This document shows, one piece after another, positions 8,516-18,310 of a stretch of DNA of 64,000 nucleotides; the stretch's first letter is position 1; each line of letters opens with the position of its first letter. The notes under the pieces were generated by a model. That model searched no databases. It was not told the DNA's origin and saw only the letters and a program-made list of their open reading frames with translations. The position numbers were made by a program, and so were the translations under genes. This stretch comes from CAWBLP01 sp963789495 (lineage in GTDB: Bacteria > Pseudomonadota > Alphaproteobacteria > Acetobacterales > Acetobacteraceae). Location: positions 1 through 64,000 of the forward strand of contig CAWBLP010000005.1 of the NCBI GenBank assembly GCA_963789495.1, read 5' to 3'.

Positions 8516-9915
8516 TCAAATCGGCCGGCCACCCGCTCTGCTGCCCGGCGCGACCAATGTGCCGGGTTTGCCGCCGGCCTGGGCCATCGCCCGCACCAGC
8601 GTCAGCGCCTGCTGCAGCTGGAAGTCCGTCTCCGGCTTGGTCGGGTCGTATTTCGGCCAGTTGGCCGGCGGCTTGTCCGGGATGCCGGACGCCAGCGGCA
8701 CGGGCGGGCGCGGCGGTGCCGGCTTGTCGCCGTTCTGCAGCGTGTTGTTCAGGTCGGATTCATGGGTCGGGGCCGAAGCCGGCAGCCGGGGTGTCGGATT
8801 CATGCACCACCACGTCCGGGGTGATGCCCTGGCCCTGGATGGAACGGCCGTCCGGCGTGTAGTAGCGCGCCGTGGTCAGCCGGATCGCGCCCTCGCCGCG
8901 CAGCGGGAACAGGGTCTGCACCGACCCCTTGCCGAAGCTGCGGGTGCCCAGCACCAGCGCCCGGTCGTTGTCCTGCAACGCGCCGGCGACGATTTCGCTG
9001 GCCGAGGCCGAACCGTTGTTCACCAGCACCACGATCGGCAGCCCGCCGGTCAGATCGCCGCTGCCGGCCTTCCAGACATGGTTGTCCGCACTGTGCCGGC
9101 CGCGCGTGGACACGATGGTCCCCTTGGTCAGCAGATCGTCCGACACGTCCACCGCCTGGTCCAGCAGCCCGCCGGGATTGTTGCGCAGATCCAGCACCAG
9201 GCCGCGCAGCTTCTTGCCGCGCTGCTTGCGGAAGGTTTCGATGGCCTGGCGCAGCGCCTTCTCGGTGTCGTCGTTGAACATGCTCAGGCGGATATAGCCG
9301 ATATCGTTGTAGAGGCGGCTCTTGGCCACCTGCATGTGGATGATCTCGCGGGTCATGGTGACCTGCACGCGGCTTTTCCACACCCTCCCGCTTCAGGGTC
9401 AGCGTCACCTTGGTGTCGGGTGCGCCGCGCAGCTTCTCCACCGCCTCGGACAGCGACAGGCCCATCAGGGTCTTGCCGTCCAGCGCGGTGATCAGGTCGC
9501 CCGACTTGATGCCGGCGCGGGAGGCGGGGGTGTCGTCAATCGGCGAGATCACCTTCACCAGGCCGTTGGATTCGGTGACCTCCATGCCGAGGCCGCCGAA
9601 CCGGCCGCGGGTCTCGGTCTGCATCTCCCGCCACTGCTTGGGGTCCATGTAGGAGCTGTGCGGATCGAGCCCAGCCAGCATGCCGGACAGCGCCTGGTGG
9701 ATCAGTTTGCGGGTGGAGACCGACTCGACGTAGTCGGACTGCACGCGGGCCAGCACTTCGCCGAACAAAGCCAATTCGCGAGCGCGGTCATCCGACGCGG
9801 CCTGGGCGAAGGCGGGGGTGAGGTCGAACTGCTGGAGCAGGCCGGCGCCGGGGCCGGCGATGCCGAGGCCGGCGAGGAAGGCGGTGGTGATGAGCAGGCC
9901 GGTACGATAGCGCAT
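8516..9915 (-). pseudogene. ctpA: carboxyl-terminal processing protease CtpA, two frameshifts
   Basis: Periplasmic S41 serine protease with a PDZ domain. The start at ATG 9915 gives a signal peptide (MRYRTGLLITTAF...AFAQA). Next come the N-terminal region with DPHSSYMDPKQW, a PDZ domain (SRAGIKSGDLITALDGK) and the catalytic core with GGLPIVVLVNNGSASASEI and RSFGKGSVQTLFPL (Ser and Lys). Two frame changes break it: one in the T4 run at 9374-9377, one near 8779-8782. Removing one base at each site rebuilds a continuous protein of about 465 residues with the usual proline-rich tail. Sequencing error is as likely as true inactivation. Confidence 0.88.
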
Positions 9916-10095
9916 GGCTTCCCCAATGGCTGCGTGTCGGGTCCAGTATGGCGAGGATATGGCGGTGCTGCACCGGATCGGCAATCCGGGGACGGTGGAT
10001 GATACGGACGCGAGTGGAACTGGCCGGCGAACGACGCTACCCAGGGACGCATCGCGGCCGCCGACATCTATACCGTCTGCTTGTGGTATCGCGGT

Positions 10096-11085
10096 TTACA
10101 GGCTGGCATCGGCACGCAACAGCCCGGAGGCGGCGAGCCGGGCTCGGGACTGCTCCATCGCCTCTCCCACCGCCAGCGCCGCCGCCAGGGCGCGCCGGCC
10201 CGCGGCCGCATCGACCATCACCGGCGTCCCGTCCAACGCCGCGGCGACAAACGCCGCATGTTCGGCGGCCAGCGAGTCGCGGTCTTCCCACGACTCCTCC
10301 TCGATGCCGAACCCCTCCACGCCCGGCACCGGCCTGCCGCGGCCGCGCGCGATCACCGTCATGCGGCGCGCGGCAAAATCCACCGCCACGTAGCCCTGCT
10401 GGCCGAAGATCCGCATCCGCCGCTCGGTGCGGGCCGAGACGCGGCTGGCGGTGATCGCCGCCACGGCGCCGCTGGCGAAGCGGATGCGGGCATTGGCGAT
10501 GTCCTCATGCGCGCTGGCGACGGCCGCTCCCATCGCATCGACATGTTCGATCTCGCTGGCCACCAGCGACAGCACCAGGTCGAGGTCGTGGATCATCAGG
10601 TCGAGGATCACCGACACATCCGTGCCGCGGGGCTTGAACGGCGCGATGCGGGTGGCCTCGATATAGAGCGGCGCCCCGATCCGGCCGGCCAGCGCGCCAT
10701 GCGCCGCCGAGAACCGCTCCAGATGGCCGACCTGCAGCACCAGGTCCCGTTGGGTCGCCAGGGCGGCCAGTTCATCCGCCTGGGCCAGGGTGGACGCGAT
10801 CGGCTTCTCCACCAGGACATGCTTGCCGGCCCGCAACGCAGCGGCGGACAGCGCGTGATGCGCCTCCGCCGGCGCGGCCACGATGAGCGCGTCGCAGGCG
10901 TCGAGCAGGGCCGGGAAATCCATGTCCGGGCCACCGGTCTCCCGCCCCACGGTGCGGGCGCGTTCGAGGTCGGGATCGTAAATGCCGGCCAGGACGGCCC
11001 GGTCGGAGGCGGCGACCTTCAGTGCGTGGTAGCGGCCGAAATGACCGGCACCGGCAATGCCGATGCGAAGGGCGGGAGCGGGCAT
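10096..11085 (-). CDS. Gfo/Idh/MocA family oxidoreductase
   Basis: A 329-residue NAD(P)-dependent dehydrogenase-like protein. The Rossmann fold begins at residue 7 with GIAGAGHFGRYHALK; VLVEKPIAST carries the conserved E-K-P motif, and the catalytic-region His lies in LDLMIHDLDLVLSL. The C-terminal domain is the usual alpha/beta sheet. The substrate is probably a sugar or nucleotide sugar; GnnA-type UDP-GlcNAc 3-dehydrogenases belong here, but no lipid A genes are adjacent to support that. It ends 180 bases upstream of ctpA on the same strand. Confidence 0.9.
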   Translation of the reverse strand: MPAPALRIGIAGAGHFGRYHALKVAASDRAVLAGIYDPDLERARTVGRETGGPDMDFPALLDACDALIVAAPAEAHHALSAAALRAGKHVLVEKPIASTLAQADELAALATQRDLVLQVGHLERFSAAHGALAGRIGAPLYIEATRIAPFKPRGTDVSVILDLMIHDLDLVLSLVASEIEHVDAMGAAVASAHEDIANARIRFASGAVAAITASRVSARTERRMRIFGQQGYVAVDFAARRMTVIARGRGRPVPGVEGFGIEEESWEDRDSLAAEHAAFVAAALDGTPVMVDAAAGRRALAAALAVGEAMEQSRARLAASGLLRADASL

Positions 11086-11205
11086 GGGATGTCCAAACGT
11101 GGCCGACGCGCAGTGTAGTCCAGTTTCGGGCAGATGGGAGGCGGCTGCCGTGGCGGCTGGCGTCGATGGCGTCTGCGGGCCTCCGAAGCCGGTCCGCGTC
11201 CTGCG

Positions 11206-11371
11206 GCGGCCCTGCCGGACCGGCCTGTATCGGGCCCCGAGGCGGCCCTGCCGGACCGGCCCGTATCGTGCCCCGAGGCGGTCCTGCCGGACCGGCCTTT
11301 ATCGCGCCATGCGGCGGCTCTGGCGGCCTGTATCGGCCGCCGAGGCGGCCCTGGCGGATCGGGCCTCTATC
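11206..11371. repeat. 36-bp tandem repeat, about 4.6 copies
   Basis: Direct repeats of a 36-bp unit beginning GCGGCCCTGCCGGACCGGCC. Units 1-3 (11206, 11242, 11278) are full length, unit 4 (11314) lacks five bases, and unit 5 is partial. The array abuts the stop codon of the channel gene to its right. The core CCTGCCGGACCGGCC occurs once more at about 12351, upstream of that same gene. The minus-strand translation would give a Gly-Pro-rich 12-residue repeat, but unit 4 breaks the frame and no start precedes it, so I treat it as noncoding. Confidence 0.85.
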
Positions 11372-12218
11372 CTGGGCGGACCGGATGGATCTCCGGCGCG
11401 ATGGCGCCATGGTTCAGCAACCCGACCAGCGCTATGCCGCCGAGCGTGTTGCCGATGAAGGTCGGCAGCAGGAACCGCAGCAAGAAGTCGCCGGCCGAAG
11501 CCTGGCCGGAAAACACGGCGTAGAGTGACTCGGCCGACCCGGCGATGATATGCGCGAGCCCGCCCAGTCCCACCACATACGTCACTACCAGCACGGTCAG
11601 CAGGCGACCCGACCGTGCGCTGGGCAGGATCCAGACCATGAGCGCGATCAGCCAGCCGGCGAACACCGCCCGCAGCACGGTGCTCCAGAACGGTGCCTGC
11701 ATCGGTTTCCCCGCCAGGGCATGCAGCGCTGCCATCACTTCCGGCGAGAACACGCCATCGGGCAGCAGCAGCGCGGCGAAGATCGCCGTCCCGACCAGGT
11801 TCGCCATCAGCACAAGCATCCATAGCCGCAACGCGGACAGCAGCGTGGCCAGGTCACGGCGGGTCAGCACGGGCAGCACCACGGTCAGCGTGCTCTCGGT
11901 GAACAATTGCTGTCGCCCCAGGATCACCAGCACGAAGCCGACGCTGTAGCCCAGGCTGCCCACGAGCTCCGCGCTGGCACCCTCCAGGCGGGCCTGCAGC
12001 AAACCCTGGGCGAGGAACGAAAATCCCATCGACAGGCCGGCCGCCAGGCCGGACAGCAGCAACGCGCCATTGGTGCGGGCGAGCGCGGTCTCGCCCTCCT
12101 CGCGGATGATCTCGTGGATCACCAGGGCGCGGGGTGCTGCGTGGCTGGCCGCCTGGCTCTGCTCCTGGTCGTCCAGATGCGGCGAGCTGGCGCCGGCTGC
12201 CTCGGTTTCCCCGTCCAT
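11367..12218 (-). CDS. formate/nitrite transporter family channel
   Basis: Inner-membrane protein of the FNT family (YfdC-like branch), 283 residues from ATG 12218. A charged N-terminus with IHEIIREEGETALART precedes six hydrophobic segments; the FNT pattern is seen in LLLSGLAAGLSMGFSFL near TM1 and FIGNTLGGIALVGLLNHG in the last helix. FNT channels form pentamers that pass small monovalent anions. The YfdC branch has no proven substrate. It is followed immediately by the 36-bp repeats. Confidence 0.88.
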   Translation of the reverse strand: MDGETEAAGASSPHLDDQEQSQAASHAAPRALVIHEIIREEGETALARTNGALLLSGLAAGLSMGFSFLAQGLLQARLEGASAELVGSLGYSVGFVLVILGRQQLFTESTLTVVLPVLTRRDLATLLSALRLWMLVLMANLVGTAIFAALLLPDGVFSPEVMAALHALAGKPMQAPFWSTVLRAVFAGWLIALMVWILPSARSGRLLTVLVVTYVVGLGGLAHIIAGSAESLYAVFSGQASAGDFLLRFLLPTFIGNTLGGIALVGLLNHGAIAPEIHPVRPG

Positions 12219-12579
12219 CCAAAGCCATCCCGTCAGTGCCTGGTGCTTTCGCGGGGGAAACGCTCGTCGTGGCGCGGCGTTGCCTGGCGAGGCCGCGAAC
12301 GCAGCCATTCCTGGCCCGAATGCCTGGGCGTGGGACAGGCTCGCATCCTGCCGGACCGGCCGGCCGAGGTGACCGTCTCGATCCGAGCTCGGCGGACCGC
12401 ACGGGCAGTGACGATCGGGCTGCCCGCTGTCCGATGCTGCCACAGGTCCGCCAAGTCGGCTGGTGCCTCTGCTGCCGGACGCCGACCGATCCGATGTTCC
12501 GGCCGCCGGCTCCGCTGCGTGGCGTCGATTCCGGAGTGATCGGGTGGTCGCGTAGCGGAGTTGCGCACCCGTCAGCCGG
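12219..12579. other. intergenic region, no gene seen
   Basis: This stretch lies upstream of the FNT gene and downstream of the GNAT gene, both on the minus strand, and should hold the FNT promoter. I see no protein with family features, no strong hairpin and no RNA gene. It contains one copy, at about 12351-12365, of the core sequence of the 36-bp repeats found beyond the other end of the FNT gene. Confidence 0.5.
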
Positions 12580-13077
12580 TTACAGCTCGGACCGCACCGA
12601 GAGATCGCGCACCATCAGCACAGCCGGGCGGCCATGATGCGCGAAGTTTTCGACCCGTCCCCATCCGATGCGGGCGTACACGTGCTCCGCGGTCTCGGTG
12701 TAGAGCCAGAGGCGGGCGACCGACGCGGCCTGGGCGGCGGCCTCGACGGCGGCGACCAGAACAGCAGCGTGACCGCGACCGCGCGCCTCCGGTGCAACGA
12801 ACACGCTGGCGAGCCACGGGGTCAGTTCGGCCCGCCCCTCCAGGTCGTGGGCGACGAAACTGGCGGTGCCGACCGGCTGGTCGTCGATCAGCAGCACGAA
12901 GGTCTGCGGCGGCCCGGTTTCGGCAATCGATTCCATCACGTGGGCCTGCACGTCCTCCAGGCTGGAGCCATCGTCGCGGGCGAAAGCCTCCCACCGCCAT
13001 GCCGCCACCAGCGGAATGAACTCCGGCCGATCGGTCGTGCGAACGATTCGTGCATTCGGCTGCCGGTCCTGCGTCAC
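12580..13077 (-). CDS. GNAT family N-acetyltransferase
   Basis: A 165-residue acetyl-CoA-dependent acyltransferase of unknown substrate. The acetyl-CoA loop is VFVAPEARGRGHAAVLV (R/Q-x2-G-x-G/A) near residue 100, followed by VARLWLYTETAEHVYARIGW, the usual C-terminal strand-helix. GTG 13077 is chosen as start because it overlaps the stop of the upstream acyl-CoA ligase in a GTGA arrangement, indicating translational coupling in one operon. Confidence 0.88.
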   Translation of the reverse strand: MTQDRQPNARIVRTTDRPEFIPLVAAWRWEAFARDDGSSLEDVQAHVMESIAETGPPQTFVLLIDDQPVGTASFVAHDLEGRAELTPWLASVFVAPEARGRGHAAVLVAAVEAAAQAASVARLWLYTETAEHVYARIGWGRVENFAHHGRPAVLMVRDLSVRSEL

Positions 13078-14765
13078 GCCGTCGTCGCCGCCCGCACGCC
13101 AAGTTCGCCGGCCATCCGCTCCCGCATGATGAATTTCTGCATCTTCCCGGTGACCGTCATGGGGAACTCGTCCACGAAGCGGATGTGACGCGGGATCTTG
13201 TAATGCGCGATCTGGTCGCGGCAGAAATCCCGTACTTCCTCCGCGGTCAGCGTCTCGCCGGCGCGCAGCTTCACCCAGGCGCACAGCTCCTCACCGTAAC
13301 GTTGATCCGGCACGCCGAACACCTGCACGTCCTGGATCTTCGGATGCCGGTAGAGGAACTCCTCGATCTCGCGGGGATAAATATTCTCGCCGCCACGGAT
13401 CACCATGTCCTTGATGCGACCGACAATGTTGCAATAACCCTCGGCGTCCATCACGGCCAGGTCGCCGGTGTGCATCCAGCGCGCGCGATCGATCGCCTGC
13501 GCGGTGCGTTCGTCATCGTTCCAGTAGCCGGACATCACCGAATAGCCGCGCGTGCACAGTTCTCCCGTTGCACCACGCGGCACAATCTTGCCGTCGGTAT
13601 CGACGATCTTCACCTCCACGTGCGGATGCACGCGGCCCACGGTGGAGACGCGCCGCTCCAGCGGATCGTCGGTGGTGGTCTGGGTGCTGACCGGACTGGT
13701 TTCCGTCATGCCGTAAGCGATGGTGATCTCGCTCAGATGCATCTGTGCAATGCAGCGGCGCATCACCTCGATCGGGCAGGGTGCGCCGGCCATGATGCCA
13801 GTGCGCAGACTGGACAGATCGAATTTCTGAAAGTCCGGGTGTTCGAGCTGGGCGATGAACATGGTGGGCACGCCGTGCAGGCCGGTGCAGCGTTCCTCCG
13901 CCACGGTCTGCAACGTGGCGAGCGGGTCAAAACCCTCGCCGGGATACACCATGGCGGTGCCATGCGTGGTGCAGGCAAGGTTGCCCAGCACCATGCCGAA
14001 GCAGTGATACAGCGGCACCGGGATGCACAGGCTGTCCTGCTCGGTGAGCTTCATCGCCTCGCCGATGAAGAAGCCGTTGTTCAGGATGTTGTGGTGGGTG
14101 AGCGTGGCGCCCTTCGGCGCGCCGGTGGTGCCGGAGGTGAACTGGATATTGATCGGGTCGTCGAACTGGAACTGCGGCGCCAGCTCCGTCAGATGCGCGC
14201 GGTGCGACGCGGCGCCCATGCCGTAGACCTGGTCGAACGGGATCGCGCCTGGCGCGGTTTCGGGGCCGATCTGGATCACCATCTCCAGCGCCGGCAGCTT
14301 CTGCGCCTGCAGCCTTCCGGGCAGTGACGTGTGCAGCTCCGGCGCCAGCGTGTTCACCATGCCGATATAGTCGCTGGTCTTGAAGCGTGTGGCGGTGATC
14401 AGCGCCCGGCAGCCCACCTTGTTCAGCGCGTATTCCAGTTCGGCCAGGCGGTAGGCGGGGTTGATGTTCACCAGGATCAGCCCCGCCTTGGCGGTGGCGA
14501 ACTGAGTCACCACCCATTCGGCATTGTTGGGCGACCAGATGCCGATGCGGTCGCCCGGGTGCAGGCCGAGCGCGATCAGGCCGGCGGCAAATTTCTCCAC
14601 CTGCTGGCCGAGTTCGCGATAGCTCCAGCGCACGCCTTGCTGGCGCACGACCAGGCCGGGCCGGTCGCCCCATTGCGCGACGGTGCGGTCGAAATTGGCG
14701 CCGATCGTCTCGCCGATCAGCGGCACCGTAGATGCGCCGTGCACGTAGCTCGGGGCCTCGGTCAT
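13074..14765 (-). CDS. AMP-forming acyl-CoA synthetase
   Basis: A 563-residue ANL-superfamily ligase that activates a carboxylic acid via acyl-AMP to acyl-CoA. Motifs: the P-loop FTSGTTGAPKGATLTHHN, YGMTETSPVS, the hinge and A8 region GRIKDMVIRGGENIYP, and the catalytic Lys in VTGKMQKF near the C-terminus. It resembles medium/long-chain fatty acid ligases of the FadD/ACSF2 type. ATG 14765 follows a strong GGGAGG site. The stop overlaps the start of a GNAT gene. The exact substrate cannot be told from sequence. Confidence 0.93.
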   Translation of the reverse strand: MTEAPSYVHGASTVPLIGETIGANFDRTVAQWGDRPGLVVRQQGVRWSYRELGQQVEKFAAGLIALGLHPGDRIGIWSPNNAEWVVTQFATAKAGLILVNINPAYRLAELEYALNKVGCRALITATRFKTSDYIGMVNTLAPELHTSLPGRLQAQKLPALEMVIQIGPETAPGAIPFDQVYGMGAASHRAHLTELAPQFQFDDPINIQFTSGTTGAPKGATLTHHNILNNGFFIGEAMKLTEQDSLCIPVPLYHCFGMVLGNLACTTHGTAMVYPGEGFDPLATLQTVAEERCTGLHGVPTMFIAQLEHPDFQKFDLSSLRTGIMAGAPCPIEVMRRCIAQMHLSEITIAYGMTETSPVSTQTTTDDPLERRVSTVGRVHPHVEVKIVDTDGKIVPRGATGELCTRGYSVMSGYWNDDERTAQAIDRARWMHTGDLAVMDAEGYCNIVGRIKDMVIRGGENIYPREIEEFLYRHPKIQDVQVFGVPDQRYGEELCAWVKLRAGETLTAEEVRDFCRDQIAHYKIPRHIRFVDEFPMTVTGKMQKFIMRERMAGELGVRAATTA

Positions 14766-15057
14766 GAACGGGTTTCCTCCCTTACGGCGTCCTTTCGGCA
14801 ATACTGTGCCGGTCCGCAGGGTGTTTCAATGTGTCCGTGACGCCGGTTCGAAGGTCCACCCAATGGCAGAGGCCCGGCGACCCGCCCGTAAATCATCACG
14901 TTGGCACGGTGGCAGCGCGCCGGCGTGGTGGGCGCGCGTTCCTGCGTGGGCAGTGCGACGGTGAACGGCAGCGACATGGACAGGTGCAGACGGGATCGAT
15001 CGTGACACCGGTTCCTTCGGGTTGACGAACCGCCAGGCGTGCAGTCGGTGCAGCTGC

Positions 15058-15087
15058 CCGATTTTGCAGCCACTCCGATTTTGCAGC
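15058..15087. repeat. 13-bp direct repeat in the region upstream of the ligase gene
   Basis: CCGATTTTGCAGC occurs at 15058-15070 and again at 15075-15087, a 17-bp period. It lies in the otherwise featureless 380-bp stretch between the acyl-CoA ligase start (14765) and the acyltransferase fragment (15147), where no gene is seen. The ligase promoter should be in this interval; these repeats could be a regulator site, but that is only a guess. Confidence 0.35.
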
Positions 15088-15146
15088 GACGAAAGACTTC
15101 CGCTCGTGGTGGTCAGCCCTCGTTGGATGCGCGCAATTCGACAGGC

Positions 15147-15701
15147 TCACGATACAGCCAAACGCGACGGTCGAGCACCTCCCGCAATGGCGTGCCCGGT
15201 GGCATTCCAGGGCAGTTCGACAGATCGATAGCTAAGCTCCGTCAGCGGAATCAGGAACAACGCGGTGGCGATCGGCTGGGTGAGCGCAAAGAGCCAGGCA
15301 TTCATTGTCCAGGCCGGGCGGAGCGAGACCAGCAGGATCCAAGCCAAGAGCATGCAGGGAAAGTGCAGCAGGTATATGGTGTAGCTGCGATTTCCAATCG
15401 CGAGTAATGCGCGAATGATAGGGGATGGCAGAAGTCTGCTCAGCTGTCCCCTCGACCCAAGTAATACCACGACTCCGGAGCATGCCATGGCAAGCAACAT
15501 GCCACCTCCTTCGAGGTGGTCGACTGCGCCAAGGATGGGCTCGAGAGGACTGCGGCACCAGGCCAGACCGGCCAATGCGAGGCAAAGGCTGGCTAAACCC
15601 ACGGTGATCCCAAGCGCGGCAGGCATAGCACGGAACAGCGCCGGCGGCAGATAGGCCAGAGCAACTCCAAGTGCCATGAAGTCGAATTTGAAGAATATAA
15701 T
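15147..15701 (-). pseudogene. acyltransferase 3 family, 3' fragment
   Basis: C-terminal half of an OafA/YrhL-type integral membrane O-acyltransferase, continuing the N-terminal fragment on the other side of the IS at 15702-16748. Several hydrophobic helices are seen, including AIGNRSYTIYLLHFPCMLLA, the late-helix motif of the family. Reading back from MALGVALAYL into the IS edge gives an in-frame FKFDF segment typical of the middle of these proteins. It is not expected to be expressed alone. Confidence 0.85.
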
Positions 15702-16748
15702 AGACCCGTTGCGAAAATGAGTACGTTAGCGGCTCTCCGTCGGTGAGCTGAGCCGGCGCGGCCGAGCTTGACAGGTCACGGGACGATTCGATTCGTCGAG
15801 AACCTTCTTCATGAAGGTACCGGCCCGATGTCCCGTCCGTTCTCCGCTGCCCGGTTGCGCGCCAGCACGAGCTTCGTCCGCCTGACCGGGGTCAGCGTCG
15901 CCACGTTCGACAAAATGCTGAAGCAACTCGCGGACCCCTGGGAGAAAGCTCAGCTGCACAAGGCCAAATCCGGCCGCCCCTGGGACGTCGGTGGTTTGGA
16001 AGATCATCTTTTGATCATGCTGATCTATTATCGTTGCTACATCACCCAGGAGTTCCTGGGCTTCTTCTACAACGTCAACAAAAGCGCGATCTGCCGAGCG
16101 ATCCAGCGGATCGAAAAGCTCGCCCGGCCGCTGATCGGGGTTGGACGGAAGCCCAAAATCAGTCGGAACGAGGCCGAGGCCCTGATCGTCGATTGCACCG
16201 AGCAGCCGATCCAGCGTCCTGACACGGACGCCAAACAGCGAGAGCATTACTCCGGCAAGAAGAAGCGCCATACGGTGAAGACCGAATACATCGTTACCCG
16301 GAATGGTCGTATCGTCAGCGCCTCGCCCTCTCACCCCGGCAGTCACCATGACCTGGCGATCCGTCGCAATGGACCAAAGCTGCCGAGGAAGGCACGGCTC
16401 TACGCGGACAGTGCGTACCAGGGGTACGACAAGGAACATCGGAACCTGGAATGTCCATACAAGAAGCCAAAGAACGGGAAACTCACTGATGAGGAGAAGG
16501 CATATAACCGTGGACTGAGTGGATTCCGTGTCAGGGTTGAGCACCGGATCGGACGAACGAAACGGTTCAGGATCGCTGCTGAGCGGTTTCGCAACCCACT
16601 TGGGACGCATCACACCAAAATCTCCATCATCGCGGGACTGGTGAACCTGCAAGCTGGGTTCGGACCGTTCTGATCAGGTGAGGGAAACGCCGCCGGTGAG
16701 AACGCGCCGGACACCGCTGACCGGGGGGCCGACTTTCGCAACGGGTCT
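15702..16748 (+). mobile_element. IS5-family insertion sequence
   Basis: A 1047-bp element with 15-bp perfect inverted repeats AGACCCGTTGCGAAA at 15702-15716 and, inverted, 16734-16748. It is flanked by AAT at 15699-15701 and 16749-16751, a 3-bp duplication of A-N-T form as described for the ISL2 branch of IS5. It carries one transposase gene and splits an acyltransferase gene lying in the opposite direction. Confidence 0.93.
15828..16673 (+). CDS. IS5-family transposase
   Basis: A 281-residue transposase with an N-terminal helix-turn-helix region (LEDHLLIMLIYYRCYITQ) and a DDE_4-type nuclease domain. The catalytic carboxylates fit DCTEQPIQRP (first Asp), LYADSAYQGY (second Asp) and RVRVEHRIGRTKRF (Glu). 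ATG 15828 (MSRPFSA) is used; an in-frame ATG at 15768 would add 20 residues. The frame is intact. Confidence 0.93.
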   Translation: MSRPFSAARLRASTSFVRLTGVSVATFDKMLKQLADPWEKAQLHKAKSGRPWDVGGLEDHLLIMLIYYRCYITQEFLGFFYNVNKSAICRAIQRIEKLARPLIGVGRKPKISRNEAEALIVDCTEQPIQRPDTDAKQREHYSGKKKRHTVKTEYIVTRNGRIVSASPSHPGSHHDLAIRRNGPKLPRKARLYADSAYQGYDKEHRNLECPYKKPKNGKLTDEEKAYNRGLSGFRVRVEHRIGRTKRFRIAAERFRNPLGTHHTKISIIAGLVNLQAGFGPF

Positions 16749-17375
16749 AATGTATGCGAAAAAAATGCCTCTGCCGCTCTCGAGGGAAATTCGTGCAAAG
16801 ATCCCCATCATGAGGATAGCAAGTGATGTGCAAAGGACGAACCTGTCTCTCAGGCGGGGCGTTATTCGGAGGACTCCCAACGCAAAAGCCAGGATGGTGA
16901 CAGTCATATAGAACTGAAATTCGACGGAGAGACTCCACATTGCGGCGTTCATATAGTACGCCTCATTTGTATTTATTAGATATCCCCCAAGTATTGCAAG
17001 TCCTTGACTTAACAATCGTGCCAGGGGAACGCAAAATGCATCAACGGCATAGGGTGGATAGCCAGTCCAACGCACCAGCCCGTCGATGATCGCGGTCGTA
17101 ACAAGAAAAAAGAAAATTGGAGGATAAAGCCGGAATCCTCGTCGAATTAGAAACTTAAGAGCATTGTGGTTACCTCGGCGGAGAGACTGCGTGACCACAA
17201 GTCCACTGATGACGAAGAACATTTCCACACCCGCATAGAACGGATTCGAGACGTGGAAGGGCAGGTTCGCCAGCAACGTCGCAGAAATGCTCAGGTGGCA
17301 GAATACGACGCTACCAATGGCGACAGCTCTCAGGAGCTGAATGTCCTCGATCTTTCTCGCTTCTTGCTGGGCCAT
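16749..17375 (-). pseudogene. acyltransferase 3 family, 5' fragment
   Basis: N-terminal part of a membrane O-acyltransferase of the OafA type, which transfers acyl groups to surface sugars. The family motifs are present: IQLLRAVAIGSVVFCHL with the catalytic-region His in TM1, then GVEMFFVISGLVV and FLIRRGFRLYPP. ATG 17375 or TTG 17384 is the start. After the IS is removed the two halves are out of frame by one. Dropping one base from the A7 run at 16759-16765 joins them into a sensible sequence (…GIFSHTFIFFKFDFMALG). Confidence 0.87.
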
Positions 17376-17454
17376 GCGTCCCAAGGTTCCTTCCCCCCGT
17401 CAGGATCGTCGAACCCACGGTGCTATTCCCACTGGGATCACCGCGGTTCCATTC

Positions 17455-18017
17455 ATCCGCTCCAGAAACCCGCCTGTCGGCCAGGTGGCACCATCTCCAG
17501 CAGGAAATCGCCGCTGCCGGCTTCACGTGGCTTGCCGTTCGGCGCCCCGGCCGCGCGCGCCGCGTATCGCTCTGCGGATTGCTTACCTTGGGCGACAGTC
17601 GCTTCCTGGTTTTCCAGCCGTCGTTCAGCATCGCACCGACTGCTGCCGGCAGGCGGTCGGGATGATCGTCCTTCGGCACACACACACCGGCTGGTCCGCC
17701 AGCGCCGGCAGATGCGACAACGCGTCGTCCGCCGTGTGACTGACCGTGCGCTGCATCTGTTCCAAATTGTCGCGCGGAGCGAATCGCCTTGCCCCAGTGT
17801 AGGTCCGGGACAGCGAGTCGGCCAGTGCGGTCTGGCAGGCCGCGGTCATCCCACGCAAGGCCAATCGCCGCCCCGAGCGGACCGCCATGTCGGCGCAGCG
17901 CGTTTTTCGGATCGAGAAGTTCTTCGCCAAACGCAGGCAGTTCCGTGCCATCAGCACCTGCCGCGACAAAAACTGATCGAAACTTTCTCGCCGCCGAATG
18001 TCCGGCCCCTGGCTCAA
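17455..18017 (-). pseudogene. broken hypothetical ORF
   Basis: Three overlapping minus-strand frames together look like one protein of about 185 residues that I do not recognise. The first runs from ATG 18017 to a GTGTGTGTG run near 17690. Dropping one GT unit there continues into VCVPKDDHPDRLPAAVGAML. A further shift near 17605 continues into ENQEATVAQGKQ and then GDFLLEMVPPG before a stop at about 17455. Codon use in each piece is ordinary for the genome, which is the main support. No motif, signal peptide or membrane segment is evident. It may be chance. Confidence 0.3.
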
Positions 18018-18310
18018 TTGACGCCACGTCTTCCGGTCTTATTGTTCCCAATATGCACTGAAACCGGCCGGCGTAACCGGGGCGTCGGGACCCTTGCCGG
18101 TCACCATCTCAGGTGCCATGTGGGGAACGTGACGGGAACATCCAGTGCCATCGACCGTCCTGTGTCCCCCTCGGTGCTTGGCGGACAGTGCCATCCGCTT
18201 GCCTGGGACGCGGTTGGCCGGCATTGCACCGGCCGCTCCGCGAGCGACGCGCCACCGCTGCCGAGGGCGCGGCACCTGGCGACGGCGGAAATGCGGGCTG
18301 CAGCCAGAAC

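Noticed and set aside
11170..11410. A collagen-like Gly-Pro-rich protein encoded by the 36-bp repeats
   Set aside because: Unit 4 is five bases short and breaks the frame, there is no start codon with a ribosome site, and the array simply abuts the FNT stop.
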